A DNA stretch of 64,000 nt from Lysobacteraceae bacterium (GCA_026005075.1 BPKJ01000006.1:62001-126000); one strand, 5' to 3'; positions 53,779 to 63,326 are shown, numbered from the stretch's first letter. The notes: generated by a model from the sequence alone, not told the origin. Translations and numbers: made by a program.

Positions 53779-55127
53779 CGGAGCGGGATGCCGCGCCGGG
53801 TGCGCATCCCGGCAAGGGCAGCCGGGCACGACCGGCCACCGCGCCGCTGGCGGAGCGGATGCGGCCGCGAAGCCTCGACGAGCTGGTCGGCCAGCCACGC
53901 CTGTTGGCTCCCGATTCGCCCCTGCGCCGCGCGCTGGAGGCCGGGCGGCCGTACTCGATGATCCTGTGGGGGCCGCCCGGCTGCGGCAAGACCAGCCTTG
54001 CACGCATGCTGGCCGACGTTGCGGCCTTTCCCTTCCGGGCCCTTTCCGCGGTCCTTGCCGGACTGCCCGAAGTGCGCCGCGTGCTCGCCGAGGCCGAGGC
54101 GCGCCTTGCCGAGGAAGGGCCCACGGTGCTGTTCGTGGACGAGGTCCATCGCTTCAACAAGGTGCAGCAGGATGCCTTCCTGCCCTGGATCGAGAACGGC
54201 ACCGTGGTGTTCGTCGGTGCGACCACCGAGAACCCCAGTTTCGAGCTCAACGCGGCCCTGCTCTCGCGCTGCCGGGTGCACGTCCTCGATCCGCTGGACG
54301 AGGAGGCCATCCTCGTGGCCCTGCGGCGTGCGCTGAACGACCCGAGGGGCCTTGGCGAGCAGGCGCTGGAGGTGGAGGATGCCGCCCTCCAGGCGCTGGC
54401 ACGCGCCGCCGACGGTGACCTCAGGCGGGCCCTGACCCTGCTCGAGATCGCCGCCGAGCAGACGCCGCCGGGAGGCCGCATCGACCTGGCCGCGCTGGCC
54501 CCGGTACTTGCCGACCGCACCCGCCGCTTCGACAAGGGCGGCGAGCAGTTCTACGACCAGATCTCGGCCCTGCACAAGTGCGTGCGCAGCTCCCTGCCCG
54601 ACGCCGCACTGTACTGGCTGGTGCGGATGCTGGACGGCGGATGCGACCCTGCCTACCTCGCGCGGCGGATCACCCGCATGGCGGTGGAGGACATCGGGCT
54701 GGCCGACCCAAGGGCACTGACGCTGGCCTTGCAGGCCTGGGATGCCTGGAACCGGCTGGGATCACCCGAGGGCGAGCTGGCGCTGGCGCAGGCGGTGCTC
54801 TACCTTGCCAGCACCGCCAAGTCCAACGCCGCCTACGCCGCGTTCAAGGCGGCGCGGGCCGACGTCGAGCGGCACGGCACGCAAGCGGTACCCCTGCACC
54901 TTCGCAACGCGCCCACCGCGCTGATGCGCGAGCTCGGCTACGGCCGCGGCTACGTCTACGACCACGACGTCGAGGGCGGCGTCGCCCTCGGGCAGACGGG
55001 GTTTCCCGAAGCCCTCGGTGAGCGCGTGTACTATCGCCCCGTGGACCGTGGTCTCGAACGCAAGATCGCCGAAAAGCTCGCGCTGCTGCGCAAGGCGCGT
55101 GCGCAGGAAGGCAAGGGGAAGGCATGA
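53775..55127 (+). CDS. rarA: Replication-associated recombination protein RarA
   Basis: MgsA/RarA AAA+ ATPase of 450 residues that acts at stalled replication forks. Walker A (GPPGCGKTSLARML), Walker B-like (TVLFVDEVHRFNKVQQDAFLP) and sensor region (GATTENPSFELNAALLSRCRVH) are intact, with the C-terminal tetramerisation domain (RRITRMAVEDIGLADPRAL) following. Its ATG overlaps the lolA stop and its stop overlaps the crcB ATG, making lolA-rarA-crcB one unit. Confidence 0.96.
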   Translation: MTERDAAPGAHPGKGSRARPATAPLAERMRPRSLDELVGQPRLLAPDSPLRRALEAGRPYSMILWGPPGCGKTSLARMLADVAAFPFRALSAVLAGLPEVRRVLAEAEARLAEEGPTVLFVDEVHRFNKVQQDAFLPWIENGTVVFVGATTENPSFELNAALLSRCRVHVLDPLDEEAILVALRRALNDPRGLGEQALEVEDAALQALARAADGDLRRALTLLEIAAEQTPPGGRIDLAALAPVLADRTRRFDKGGEQFYDQISALHKCVRSSLPDAALYWLVRMLDGGCDPAYLARRITRMAVEDIGLADPRALTLALQAWDAWNRLGSPEGELALAQAVLYLASTAKSNAAYAAFKAARADVERHGTQAVPLHLRNAPTALMRELGYGRGYVYDHDVEGGVALGQTGFPEALGERVYYRPVDRGLERKIAEKLALLRKARAQEGKGKA

Positions 55128-55525
55128 GTCTTTGGTGGACCCAGCTGACGCTGGTCATGGCCGGGGGCGCACTCGGCGCCGCGGGGCGGTTCCTGCTCGG
55201 TGGCTGGGCGGTGCGCCACCTCGGCAACGGTCTGCCATGGGGAACCCTCGCCGCGAACCTGCTGGGTAGCCTGCTCGCCGGCTTCCTGCTGGTGTGGCTG
55301 GAGGGCAGGGGGCCGGCCGGTCTGCTGTGGCGGGCCTTCCTGATGGTGGGCATGGTCGGCGCGCTTACCACCTGGTCGGCCCTTCTGGTCGAGCTCTACC
55401 TGCTCCAGCGCACGCCGGGCATGGCCTCCGCCCTCGGCTACCTCGCGCTGACCCTGCTCGGCGGCGTGGCCGCCCTGCTCATCGGCATCCAGATCGCAAG
55501 GGCCCTTGGCCACGGCGGGGCCTGA
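55124..55525 (+). CDS. crcB: Fluoride efflux channel CrcB (Fluc)
   Basis: Small dimeric membrane channel of 133 residues and four helices that expels fluoride. GGALGAAGRFLLG near the start and GTLAANLLGS are family motifs. The sequence at the sodium/fluoride site reads GALTTWSALLVE where most members read GFxTTFST; a Phe-to-Trp change there is unusual. No fluoride riboswitch is evident upstream, and the gene is translationally coupled to rarA. Confidence 0.9.
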   Translation: MSLWWTQLTLVMAGGALGAAGRFLLGGWAVRHLGNGLPWGTLAANLLGSLLAGFLLVWLEGRGPAGLLWRAFLMVGMVGALTTWSALLVELYLLQRTPGMASALGYLALTLLGGVAALLIGIQIARALGHGGA

Positions 55526-55550
55526 GCCTTGGGCGGCCGCGGCGCAGGAC

Positions 55551-56033
55551 TCAGTCGGGCAGGTGCTCCAGCACGTGTTCGGCCGCGCTGACGCGGAACT
55601 CGCCGGGCGCCTCGATCCACAGGGCACGCACCACGCCATCGTCGGCGTACAGCGCGAAGCGCTTGCAGCGCACGCCCATGCCGTAGGCGCTGGCGTCCAT
55701 CTCCAGACCCAGCGCACGGGTGAACGCGGCGTTGCCATCGGCCAGCATCAGCAGGCCCTCGGGCACGTTCTGCGCGCGCCCCCAGGCATCCATGACGAAC
55801 GGGTCGTTCACCGCCATGCACACCGGCTGGATGCCACGCTGGCGGAACGCGTCGATGTGTTCGACGTAGCCGGGAAGATGGCGGTTGGAGCAGGTCGGGG
55901 TGAAGGCACCGGGCACGGCGAACAGGAGCACCTTGCGCCCGGCGAAGACCGCGGCGGTATCGAGATGACGGACCCCGTCGTCGATGACCTGGAATCGCGC
56001 CTCGGGCAGGCGCTGGCCGGGGGAGATGGGCAT
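55551..56033 (-). CDS. Peroxiredoxin (Prx5 type)
   Basis: Thiol peroxidase of 160 residues with the catalytic motif PGAFTPTCSNRHLPG, where the first cysteine is the peroxidatic one; GLGMDASAYGMGVRCKRFAL-like sequence carries a possible resolving cysteine. The protein has the Prx5/AhpE-like short form. The start MPISPGQRLPEA is chosen because sequence before it is not conserved. The gene converges on crcB and diverges from hsp20. Confidence 0.93.
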   Translation of the reverse strand: MPISPGQRLPEARFQVIDDGVRHLDTAAVFAGRKVLLFAVPGAFTPTCSNRHLPGYVEHIDAFRQRGIQPVCMAVNDPFVMDAWGRAQNVPEGLLMLADGNAAFTRALGLEMDASAYGMGVRCKRFALYADDGVVRALWIEAPGEFRVSAAEHVLEHLPD

Positions 56034-56098
56034 GGGCACGCTCCGCTTTGGGGGACGCCGAGGGTAATGCCGGGCGCTGGAAAAGGACAGCAGGGGCA

Positions 56099-56126
56099 TT
56101 GAAACGGCGGCGGTCGATCCCACATT
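56099..56126 (+). promoter_or_regulatory. Sigma-32-like heat-shock promoter of hsp20
   Basis: TTGAAA at 56099-56104 and CCCACATT at 56119-56126 are separated by 14 bases. The consensus for RpoH promoters is CTTGAAA, 13-15 bases, then CCCCATnT, so this is a close match. It lies 57 bases upstream of the hsp20 ATG. Confidence 0.7.
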
Positions 56127-56182
56127 GGAGGGCGTCCGGGCGAGCCGCCCGAGCAGCGACAAGACAAGGAGGAGGAAAGACC

Positions 56183-56638
56183 ATGAGCATGACCCGCTAT
56201 TCCCCCTGGCTCGTGCAGAGCGGACTGCAGGACGAGCTCAAGCAGGTGTTCGACAAGTTCTTCGGCGAGGCCGAGGGCGACCAGTCCAACGTGGTGACCA
56301 GCCAGTGGGCGCCGCGGGTGGACATCCGCGAAGACGCCGATCGCTTCGTGATCCTCGCCGACATCCCCGGCGTGGATCCGAAGGACATCGAGGTCCACAT
56401 GGACAAGGGCATCCTCTCGATCAAGGGCGAGCGCAAGACCGAGGCGCGCGAGCAGACCGAGCGCTATTCGCGCATCGAGCGCAGTCATGGCACGTTCTAC
56501 CGCCGCTTCGCGCTGCCGGATAGCGCCAACCCCGACGGCATCACCGCCAAGGGCGCGCACGGCGTCCTCGAGATCTCGATCCCGAAGCGGCCGGAGAGCA
56601 CGCCGCGGCGGATCGAAGTGAGCCGCGGCGACGGCTGA
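56183..56638 (+). CDS. Small heat-shock protein Hsp20
   Basis: ATP-independent holdase of 151 residues with a central alpha-crystallin domain (PRVDIREDADRFVILADIPGVDPKDIEVHMDKG ... GTFYRRFALP) and the C-terminal I-x-I-type ISIPKRP. A near-perfect ribosome site AAGGAGGAGG at 56166-56175 lies seven bases before the ATG. A sigma-32-like promoter precedes it, and a DnaJ-family gene follows. Confidence 0.95.
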   Translation: MSMTRYSPWLVQSGLQDELKQVFDKFFGEAEGDQSNVVTSQWAPRVDIREDADRFVILADIPGVDPKDIEVHMDKGILSIKGERKTEAREQTERYSRIERSHGTFYRRFALPDSANPDGITAKGAHGVLEISIPKRPESTPRRIEVSRGDG

Positions 56639-56649
56639 TCGTGCGGGCC

Positions 56650-56682
56650 GGCCGGTGGCCGGGCGGCAGCCCGCCACCGGCC
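56650..56682 (+). terminator. Long GC-rich hairpin between hsp20 and dnaJ-like gene
   Basis: GGCCGGTGG and CGGGC on the left pair with GCCCG and CCACCGGCC on the right, giving 14 base pairs with one bulged C at 56659 and the loop GGCA. It begins 12 bases after the hsp20 stop. Without a T run it is more likely a stability or partial termination element that lowers expression of the downstream gene. Confidence 0.5.
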
Positions 56683-56751
56683 TCGGCATGACCTCGTTGA
56701 AGTACCCTCTCTCTCCCTCTGCCAGGATGGCGCCCTGCGCGCCAAGGACGC

Positions 56752-57618
56752 ATGCAGTTCAAGGACTACTACGAAACCCTCGGCGTCAAGCCCGATGCCA
56801 GCGCGGCCGAGATCAAGTCGGCCTACCGGCGACTGGCGCGTCGCTACCACCCTGACGTGAGCAAGGAGCCCGGGGCGGAGGAGAAGTTCAAGGCGATCAG
56901 TGAGGCCTACGAGGCCCTGCGCGACCCCGCCAAGCGCGCGGCCTACGACCAGTTGCGCGCGCGCGGCTTCCGCGCGGGCGAGGAATTTCAGCCGCCGCCG
57001 GATTTCGGGCAGGGATTCGGCTTCGACTTCGGCGACGCGGTGCACGGCGATCCTGGCAGCTTCAGCGACTTCTTCGAGTCGCTGTTCGGGCACGCCCGCA
57101 GGCCGTCGCGCAACGGGGGCAGGGCAAGGCCCCACAACGAGCACGCCCGCATCGAGGTCGATCTGCACACGGTCTACACCGGCGGTACCCAGCGCATCTC
57201 GGTGCACGGACGGGTGCTGGAGGTGCGCATCCCCAAGGGCATCCTGCCGGGGCAGCAGATCCGTCTTGCCGGACAGGCGCGTGGGGGCGGCGACCTGCTG
57301 CTGGAGGTGGCCTATCGCCCGCACCACCAGTTCCGCACCGAGGGCCGCGAGGTCCGCGTGACGGTACCGGTGCAGCCCTGGGAAGCAGCGCTGGGGGCCG
57401 AGGTCAGCGTACCCACGCTGGGCGGGCCGGTGCAGGTGAAGATCCCGCCCGGTTCGGACACCGGCAAGCGCCTGCGCCTGCGTGGGCGCGGTCTGCCTTC
57501 GACCCTGCCCGGCGACCCCGCAGGCGACCAGATCGTCATCCTCGAGGTCCGCGCACCGGCGCCGCAGACCGAGGCGCAGCGCAAGGCCTACGAGGAGCTG
57601 CGCGAGGCGTTCCGCTGA
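56752..57618 (+). CDS. DnaJ-class chaperone (CbpA-like)
   Basis: Type II Hsp40 of 288 residues. The J-domain ([33 protein letters not shown]) has the HPD motif that stimulates DnaK, followed by a Gly/Phe-rich region ([10 protein letters not shown]) and the two C-terminal substrate-binding beta domains ([21 protein letters not shown]); there are no zinc fingers. It follows hsp20 on the same strand by 113 bases and probably shares its heat response. Confidence 0.94.
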   Translation: MQFKDYYETLGVKPDASAAEIKSAYRRLARRYHPDVSKEPGAEEKFKAISEAYEALRDPAKRAAYDQLRARGFRAGEEFQPPPDFGQGFGFDFGDAVHGDPGSFSDFFESLFGHARRPSRNGGRARPHNEHARIEVDLHTVYTGGTQRISVHGRVLEVRIPKGILPGQQIRLAGQARGGGDLLLEVAYRPHHQFRTEGREVRVTVPVQPWEAALGAEVSVPTLGGPVQVKIPPGSDTGKRLRLRGRGLPSTLPGDPAGDQIVILEVRAPAPQTEAQRKAYEELREAFR

Positions 57619-57636
57619 GCGTCCCGGCCTGCGGCG

Positions 57637-58473
57637 TTACGGCTTGGGCGGCACGTAGCCGAAGAAACCGGAAAGCAGCTCGTGCTTGCCGCGGTACTCG
57701 GCGGCCGATGCCGGGACGAAGGCGCTCATGCCGAGCTCGGCGAGCACCTCGAACGCGGAGGGATCCTCGTTGATCTGCAGCAGCGCCTCGCGGACTGCCT
57801 GGCGCACGTCTTCCGGAACCTTGGGCGAGGCCGAGACGGCGGCGCCCGGGAGCGGCTTGGAGCGGGCGACCTCGACCAGGTTCGGGTACTGCTGGGCGAT
57901 GAACTCCGGCACCATCGCCGCCGCCGCATCGCCGGAAAAGACCATCTCGACCCCGTCACGCCATGTGCTGGCCTCGGAGCGGATCTCGGGCTGCGCCACC
58001 GGATTCCGGTACAGCTCGGTCAGGGCCGCAAAGCCGAGGCTGGGCGCCGGCATGGACACCACCGCCCGCCCGACCAGCCCGGCCAGCCCCTCGTCGGCCA
58101 CGTCCGGCGAGGCCATCAGCACGTACACCGCAGGCTCGCTCTTGCGCGCCAGGGGCACGTAGCCGTCGCGCTGGATTCGGTAATCCGTGAAGTGCGCCTC
58201 CTCGAACACGAAATCGGGGTCGGCGTGCTGCTGCAGGTCGCGCCAGTAGAAGTGATAGTTGCGCACCGCCACCAGCTCGAACTTCCTGCCGGTCTTGGCG
58301 GTGAGGTATTCGAGGAGGGGGCGGTATACCTCGCGCGCCTGGCTGGGCGGGTAGGCGGGCTCCACCGCGAAACGGAAGGTGGGGTCGGTCGGAGCGGCGC
58401 TGTCCTGGGCCATGCCGACCAGGGGCAGGGCCGTCGCAAGGATGGCGAGAAGACGGACGGCAGGGTTCTTCAT
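57637..58473 (-). CDS. PhnD-like periplasmic solute-binding protein
   Basis: Predicted periplasmic binding protein of 278 residues with a Sec signal peptide ending at GMAQ. The opening FRFAVEPAYPPSQAREVYRPLLEYLTAKTGRKFELVAVRNYHFYWRDLQ is the PhnD/TauA phosphate-phosphonate binding family pattern. A strong ribosome site GGGAGGAGG lies a few bases before the ATG. No ABC transporter permease or ATPase is nearby, so the ligand and partner are unknown; a sensory role or an oxidative/metal-stress role is equally possible. Confidence 0.85.
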   Translation of the reverse strand: MKNPAVRLLAILATALPLVGMAQDSAAPTDPTFRFAVEPAYPPSQAREVYRPLLEYLTAKTGRKFELVAVRNYHFYWRDLQQHADPDFVFEEAHFTDYRIQRDGYVPLARKSEPAVYVLMASPDVADEGLAGLVGRAVVSMPAPSLGFAALTELYRNPVAQPEIRSEASTWRDGVEMVFSGDAAAAMVPEFIAQQYPNLVEVARSKPLPGAAVSASPKVPEDVRQAVREALLQINEDPSAFEVLAELGMSAFVPASAAEYRGKHELLSGFFGYVPPKP

Positions 58474-58534
58474 GGACCTCCTCCCGGGGTGGATGCATGG
58501 GCTATAGCAGAAAGCGGCGCCGGTGCCAACGGGA

Positions 58535-59371
58535 TCATTCGATGGGCTCCGCCGCGAGCACGGCGAGTTCGGCCTCGTCGGCCAGCCGCGGGGAATCGGC
58601 GGGGATCGGCAGCACGCCGAGTCCAAGGCCCGGGTCGACGCGGGAGACCTGGACCACCTCGCCCACCGTGCGGCCTTCGTCGAGGATGGCCTCGCCCCGC
58701 TGCAGCGGGCGGCGGGCCGCGACGCACTGCATCTGCCGCTTGTGCTGGCCGAGGAAATGGGTTCTCGCCACCACCTCCTGCCCCGGGTAGCAGCCCTTGC
58801 GAAGGCTGAAGGCATGCAGCCTGTGCAGGGCCAGCATGTGCGGGGTGTAGCGGTCACGCAGCGCGGCATCGACCCAGGGGATGGCGCGCCGGGTGTCGAG
58901 GTGCTGCCATTCGGCGTCGAGCGCCGCCGTCGTCGTGGTATCCGCGACCTCGCCAAGCGCCAGCCAGCGCCCGGCGTCCCAGCGATGCCAGCCGCCATCG
59001 GTCGGTGCGGGGTCCCCGAGCCAGACTCTTGCGGGTTGCGGATCGACCTCGAGCGCCACCCGGCTGCGCAGCACGAAACGCCCAAGCTCGGCGGCCAGCC
59101 CGGCACCGTCCGCACCGGGCGCGCAGAGCAGGAAGGCGTCCGCCCGCAAGCGGATCAGCCGGAACAGGTACAGCACCCGGCCCTTCGCGCTGAGCAGCCC
59201 CGACCACTGTCCCTCGCCGTCGTGCTGCAGCGCGCGCACGTCGTTCATGGTCTGCCGCTGGAGGAAATCCGCGGCGTCGACCCCTTGCACCCGCAGTCTG
59301 GCAAGGCCGGTCAGCGGCGCGGAGACGGCGCTGGCAGAGGCTGGATGGGGGATGGCCTGCTTGCTGCACAT
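58535..59371 (-). CDS. ygfZ: Folate-binding protein YgfZ
   Basis: Folate-dependent protein of 278 residues (GcvT-like fold) needed for assembly of certain iron-sulfur enzymes and tRNA thiolation. The diagnostic motif KGCYPGQEV, with its conserved cysteine, is present at the end of the central domain. FLQRQTMNDVRAL and LLSAKGRVLY are typical of the N-terminal half. The start at MCSKQ is used; an ATG at 59413 overlaps the divergent sdhAF4 start and is less likely. TAATAC at 59385-59380 may serve as its -10. Confidence 0.93.
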   Translation of the reverse strand: MCSKQAIPHPASASAVSAPLTGLARLRVQGVDAADFLQRQTMNDVRALQHDGEGQWSGLLSAKGRVLYLFRLIRLRADAFLLCAPGADGAGLAAELGRFVLRSRVALEVDPQPARVWLGDPAPTDGGWHRWDAGRWLALGEVADTTTTAALDAEWQHLDTRRAIPWVDAALRDRYTPHMLALHRLHAFSLRKGCYPGQEVVARTHFLGQHKRQMQCVAARRPLQRGEAILDEGRTVGEVVQVSRVDPGLGLGVLPIPADSPRLADEAELAVLAAEPIE

Positions 59372-59411
59372 GGGGTGGCGTATTACCCTTCCGCCGTCTG
59401 TTCGGACCTCC

Positions 59412-59577
59412 ATGATGACAGGACGCGACGCCAACGCGACACCCCCGCCGCCGGACCGGCTGCCGGAGGCGGAGCGGTCCGAACCGCCGCCCGCCGAAGG
59501 AGATCGGGGGCCGGGAAGGTCCGGACCCGACCCGCTACGGCGATTGGGAGAAGAACGGACGCTGCATCGACTTCTGA
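59412..59577 (+). pseudogene. Succinate dehydrogenase assembly factor SdhAF4 (DUF1674) with single-base frameshift
   Basis: Short protein that binds flavinylated SdhA and protects it before complex assembly. The C-terminal hallmark KEIGGREGPDPTRYGDWEKNGRCIDF ends at the TGA 59575-59577, but that frame has no start. The N-terminus MMTGRDANATPPPPDRLPEAERSEPPP is one frame away. Removing one C of the CCC at 59490-59492 fuses them into a 54-residue protein of normal SdhAF4 length. It lies 57 bases upstream of sdhC in the sdh operon. ATG at 59415 is an alternative start. Because it is broken and short it is easily missed. Confidence 0.9.
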
Positions 59578-59634
59578 TGCGGCCGTCACCTTTCCAGCCG
59601 CGCAGTTGCCCACCCACCCGGAGCGAGCCCCGCC

Positions 59635-60036
59635 GTGAGCGCCAGCCAACCCCGACGACCTCTTTCCCCGCACCTGCAGATCTACCGCTGGCAGATCACC
59701 ATGGTCATGTCCATCCTGCACCGCGCCAGCGGCCTGGTGCTTGCGGTCGGCGCCTTCGGACTGGCGTGGTGGCTGAATGCCGTCGCCGCCGGTGGCGAGA
59801 CGCAGGCGCAGGCCTCGGCCCTGCTCGGATCGCTGCCCGGTCGGCTGGTCCTTGCGGTGTTCGCGGCCTGCCTGGTCTACCACCTGCTCAACGGCATCCG
59901 CCATCTGCTGTGGGATGTCGGTTACGGGTACGAGATCCCCAAGGTATACGCGACCGGGTGGACGGTGGCGGTGACCGCGCTGGTGCTCACCGCGGGCCTT
60001 TGGGTGCTGATCGCCCGCGCGGGAGGTGCCGCATGA
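59635..60036 (+). CDS. sdhC: Succinate dehydrogenase cytochrome b556 subunit
   Basis: Membrane anchor of complex II, 133 residues and three helices. [29 protein letters not shown] contains the quinone-site and heme-ligand region (SILHR) and [12 protein letters not shown] carries the heme histidine. The start is a GTG at 59635. It is the first intact gene of sdhCDAB and overlaps sdhD in ATGA. SdhAF4 lies directly upstream. Confidence 0.95.
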   Translation: MSASQPRRPLSPHLQIYRWQITMVMSILHRASGLVLAVGAFGLAWWLNAVAAGGETQAQASALLGSLPGRLVLAVFAACLVYHLLNGIRHLLWDVGYGYEIPKVYATGWTVAVTALVLTAGLWVLIARAGGAA

Positions 60037-60413
60037 GCCTCGTCGATCCCCTGGCCCGGGTGCGCGGGCTCGGTCCCGCGCGCCATGGCACCCAGCACTG
60101 GTGGCTGCAGCGGCTGACCGCGGTCGGACTGGCCCTGCTGGTGCCCTGGTTCCTGTGGCTTGCAGTGACGCTCGCGGGCGCCGATGCCTTCACGGTGCGG
60201 GCGCTCCTCGCGCAACCGCTCCATGCGGTGCTGATGCTCGCCTTCGTGATCTGCCTGTTCTGGCACGCGCGGCTGGGCCTGCAGGTGGTGATCGAGGACT
60301 ACATCCATACCCGCTGGCTCGAGGTGACCCTGCAGGTCACGGTGCTGTTCGCCTGCGTGCTCGCCACCCTGGCCTCCGCGATCGCCATCGGTCGCATCGC
60401 CTTTGCCGGATGA
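60033..60413 (+). CDS. sdhD: Succinate dehydrogenase membrane anchor subunit
   Basis: Second membrane anchor of complex II, 126 residues with three helices. The N-terminal [23 protein letters not shown] matches the SdhD family, and [17 protein letters not shown] supplies the heme ligand and quinone-site region. It overlaps both neighbours by four bases. Confidence 0.94.
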   Translation: MSLVDPLARVRGLGPARHGTQHWWLQRLTAVGLALLVPWFLWLAVTLAGADAFTVRALLAQPLHAVLMLAFVICLFWHARLGLQVVIEDYIHTRWLEVTLQVTVLFACVLATLASAIAIGRIAFAG

Positions 60414-62209
60414 AGTCCGAGATGACTGCCTACAAGATCACCGAACACCACTACGACATGGTCGTCGTCGGCGCCGGCGGCGCCGGACTTCGGGCCACCT
60501 TCGGTCTCGCCCAGAAGGGGCTCAGCACCGCCTGCCTGACCAAGGTCTTCCCGACCCGCTCGCACACGGTCGCCGCCCAGGGCGGCATCTCGGCCGCGCT
60601 GGGCAACATGGGGGAGGACGACTGGCGCTTCCACTTCTACGACACCGTCAAGGGCTCGGACTGGCTGGGAGACCAGGACGCGATCGAGTACATGTGCCGG
60701 GAGGCGATCCCCGCCATCATCGAGCTCGAGCACTACGGCGTGCCGTTCTCGCGTACCGAGGACGGCAAGATCTACCAGCGCCCGTTCGGCGGCATGACCA
60801 CGCACTACGGCAAGGGCACGGCGCAGCGTACCTGCGCGGCGGCCGACCGCACCGGCCATGCCATCCTCCACACCCTGTACCAGCAGTCGCTCGCGCACGA
60901 TGCCCGGTTCTTCATCGAGTTCTTCGCGCTCGACCTGATCATGGACGAGGAAGGGGCCTGCCGCGGGGTGCTGGCGCTGGAGATGGCGACCGGCGAGCTG
61001 CACCTGTTCCGTGCCCAGGGCGTGGTGCTGGCCACCGGGGGCTACGGGCGTGCCTACTTCTCCTGCACCTCGGCCCATACCTGCACCGGCGACGGCGGCG
61101 GCATGGCGCTGCGCGCAGGATTGCCGCTGCAGGACATGGAGTTCGTGCAGTTCCATCCCACCGGCATCTACGGTGCCGGCTGCCTGATCACGGAAGGGGT
61201 GCGCGGCGAGGGTGGCTACCTGACCAACGCCAAGGGCGAGCGCTTCATGGAGCGCTATGCACCCAACGCCAAGGACCTCGCCTCACGTGACGTGGTCTCG
61301 CGGGCCATGACCATCGAGATCCGCGAAGGGCGCGGCGTCGGGCCAGAGGCCGATCACATCCACCTCAACCTGATGCACCTCGGCCCGGAGGTCATCCACG
61401 AGCGGCTCCCCGGCATTGCCGAGACGGCGCGCATCTTCGCCGGAGTGGACGTCACCCGGCAGCCCATTCCGGTGCTTCCCACCGTGCACTACAACATGGG
61501 CGGCCTGCAGACCAACTACCACGGCGAGGTCGTGACCCTCAAGGACGGTGACCCGGACCATGTCGTGCCGGGCCTCTACGCCATCGGCGAGGCGGCCTGC
61601 GTCTCGGTCCATGGTGCCAACCGGCTGGGCTCGAACTCGCTGCTGGATCTCGTGGTGTTCGGCCGGGCCGTGGCCAACCGCTGCGCCAGCACCATCCGTC
61701 CGGGCGCGAGCCACAAGCCGCTGCCGAAGTCGGCCTGTGACAAGGCGCTGGCCAACCTCGACCGCATCCGCCATGCCCGGGGCGGCACGCCGACGGCCCA
61801 GCTTCGCCTGCAGATGCAGCGCACCATGCAGAACCACGCGGCGGTGTTCCGCACCGCCGAGTCGCTGGCCGAAGGCGTAAAGAAGATTCGCGACATCCAC
61901 GCCGGCTTCGAGGACATCGCGATCCAGGACCGCTCCCTGGTCTGGAACTCCGACCTCATCGAGACGCTGGAGCTGCAGAACCTCCTTGCGCAGGCCGTGG
62001 TGACCATGGTCTCGGCGGAGAACCGCAAGGAATCGCGCGGCGCCCATGCGCGCGAGGATTACCCCGAGCGCGACGACGTCCACTGGCACAAGCACACGCT
62101 GTGCTGGATCGACGAGAAGGGCAACACCCGGATCGACTACCGTCCGGTTCACATGTACACCCTGACCGCGGACGTCGAGGTGGTGCCGCCCAAGGCCCGC
62201 ACCTACTGA
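60410..62209 (+). CDS. sdhA: Succinate dehydrogenase flavoprotein subunit
   Basis: Catalytic flavoprotein of 599 residues that oxidises succinate to fumarate. The FAD is attached at His52 in [20 protein letters not shown] is the dinucleotide fold; HPTGI and [16 protein letters not shown] are substrate and flavin motifs. The ATG at 60410 overlaps the sdhD stop; an internal ATG at residue 5 is possible. Maturation needs SdhE and SdhAF4, both encoded in this operon. Confidence 0.98.
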   Translation: MKSEMTAYKITEHHYDMVVVGAGGAGLRATFGLAQKGLSTACLTKVFPTRSHTVAAQGGISAALGNMGEDDWRFHFYDTVKGSDWLGDQDAIEYMCREAIPAIIELEHYGVPFSRTEDGKIYQRPFGGMTTHYGKGTAQRTCAAADRTGHAILHTLYQQSLAHDARFFIEFFALDLIMDEEGACRGVLALEMATGELHLFRAQGVVLATGGYGRAYFSCTSAHTCTGDGGGMALRAGLPLQDMEFVQFHPTGIYGAGCLITEGVRGEGGYLTNAKGERFMERYAPNAKDLASRDVVSRAMTIEIREGRGVGPEADHIHLNLMHLGPEVIHERLPGIAETARIFAGVDVTRQPIPVLPTVHYNMGGLQTNYHGEVVTLKDGDPDHVVPGLYAIGEAACVSVHGANRLGSNSLLDLVVFGRAVANRCASTIRPGASHKPLPKSACDKALANLDRIRHARGGTPTAQLRLQMQRTMQNHAAVFRTAESLAEGVKKIRDIHAGFEDIAIQDRSLVWNSDLIETLELQNLLAQAVVTMVSAENRKESRGAHAREDYPERDDVHWHKHTLCWIDEKGNTRIDYRPVHMYTLTADVEVVPPKARTY

Positions 62210-62265
62210 ACCCGACGATGCCGTCCGCCGCAGCCGTCCAGCACTGAACACAGCGAGTCGCAACC

Positions 62266-63054
62266 GTGGCCGAATTCACCCTGCCGAAGAACTCCAAGAT
62301 CCAGAAGGGCAAGCACTTCCCGGCGAAGAATCCCAAGGGCAAGGTGCGTACCTTCAAGGTGTACCGGTGGAATCCCGACGATGGCCAGAACCCGCGCGTG
62401 GACACCTACGAGGTGGACCTGGGCAGTTGCGGGCCGATGGTTCTGGACGCGCTGATCAAGATCAAGAACGAGATCGACCCGACCCTGACCTTCCGCCGCT
62501 CCTGCCGCGAGGGCATCTGCGGCAGCTGTGCCATGAACATCGACGGCACCAACACGCTGGCCTGCACCAAGGCCATCGAGGACTGCCGCGCGGAGACGGT
62601 CCCGGTCTATCCGCTCCCGCACATGGAAGTGGTGAAGGATCTGGTCCCGGACCTCACCCACTTCTACGCCCAGTACGCCTCCATCCGGCCCTGGCTGCGT
62701 ACCCAGAGCGCGCCGCCGCCCGATCGCGAGCGGCTGCAGTCGCCGGAGGACCGCAAGAAGCTGGACGGCCTGTACGAGTGCATCCTCTGTGCCTGCTGCA
62801 GCACCTCCTGCCCGAGCTACTGGTGGAACGGCGAGCGCTACCTTGGACCGGCGATCCTGCTGCAGGCCTACCGCTGGATCGTCGATTCCCGCGACGAGGA
62901 CACCGGAGCGCGCCTGGACGAGCTCGAGGACCCGTTCCGGCTGTACCGCTGCCACACCATCATGAACTGCGCGCGTACCTGCCCGAAGGGCCTCAACCCC
63001 GCCCGCGCCATCGGCGAGATCAAGAAGCTGATGCTGCAGCGGCGGGGTGCCTGA
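62266..63054 (+). CDS. sdhB: Succinate dehydrogenase iron-sulfur subunit
   Basis: Electron-transfer subunit of 262 residues. A plant-type 2Fe-2S domain ([16 protein letters not shown]) and a C-terminal ferredoxin domain with [16 protein letters not shown] and [17 protein letters not shown] hold the 2Fe-2S, 4Fe-4S and 3Fe-4S clusters. It starts with a GTG 56 bases after sdhA. Confidence 0.97.
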   Translation: MAEFTLPKNSKIQKGKHFPAKNPKGKVRTFKVYRWNPDDGQNPRVDTYEVDLGSCGPMVLDALIKIKNEIDPTLTFRRSCREGICGSCAMNIDGTNTLACTKAIEDCRAETVPVYPLPHMEVVKDLVPDLTHFYAQYASIRPWLRTQSAPPPDRERLQSPEDRKKLDGLYECILCACCSTSCPSYWWNGERYLGPAILLQAYRWIVDSRDEDTGARLDELEDPFRLYRCHTIMNCARTCPKGLNPARAIGEIKKLMLQRRGA

Positions 63055-63077
63055 AGCCCCCGGCGGGACGCTCCACG

Positions 63078-63326
63078 ATGGACGAGGCGGCCACGTTGCG
63101 GCGCCTGCGCTGGCGGTGCCGGCGGGGCATGCGCGAACTCGACCAGCTGATGCTCCGCTACCTCGAGCGTCGCTGGCCGGAGGCGGATCCGGCCGAACGC
63201 GCGGCCTTCGAGCGTCTGCTCGACACCGAGGACGATCGCCTCTGGCGCTGGTTCATGGGCCGTGAGGCCGTGGAGGATCCCGAGCTTGCCGCACTCGTCG
63301 CCCGCATTGGCCAGTTGCCGGCTTGA
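63078..63326 (+). CDS. sdhE: FAD assembly factor SdhE
   Basis: Small protein of 82 residues that promotes covalent flavinylation of SdhA. The RGxxE motif is present as RRGMREL at residues 15-21, followed by [38 protein letters not shown]. It follows sdhB by 23 bases and overlaps the ygfX-like gene start. Confidence 0.95.
   Translation: MDEAATLRRLRWRCRRGMRELDQLMLRYLERRWPEADPAERAAFERLLDTEDDRLWRWFMGREAVEDPELAALVARIGQLPA

Noticed and set aside
53083-55124. Fluoride riboswitch controlling crcB
   Set aside because: crcB is inside the lolA-rarA-crcB unit with overlapping codons and no riboswitch-like structure was seen before lolA or crcB.
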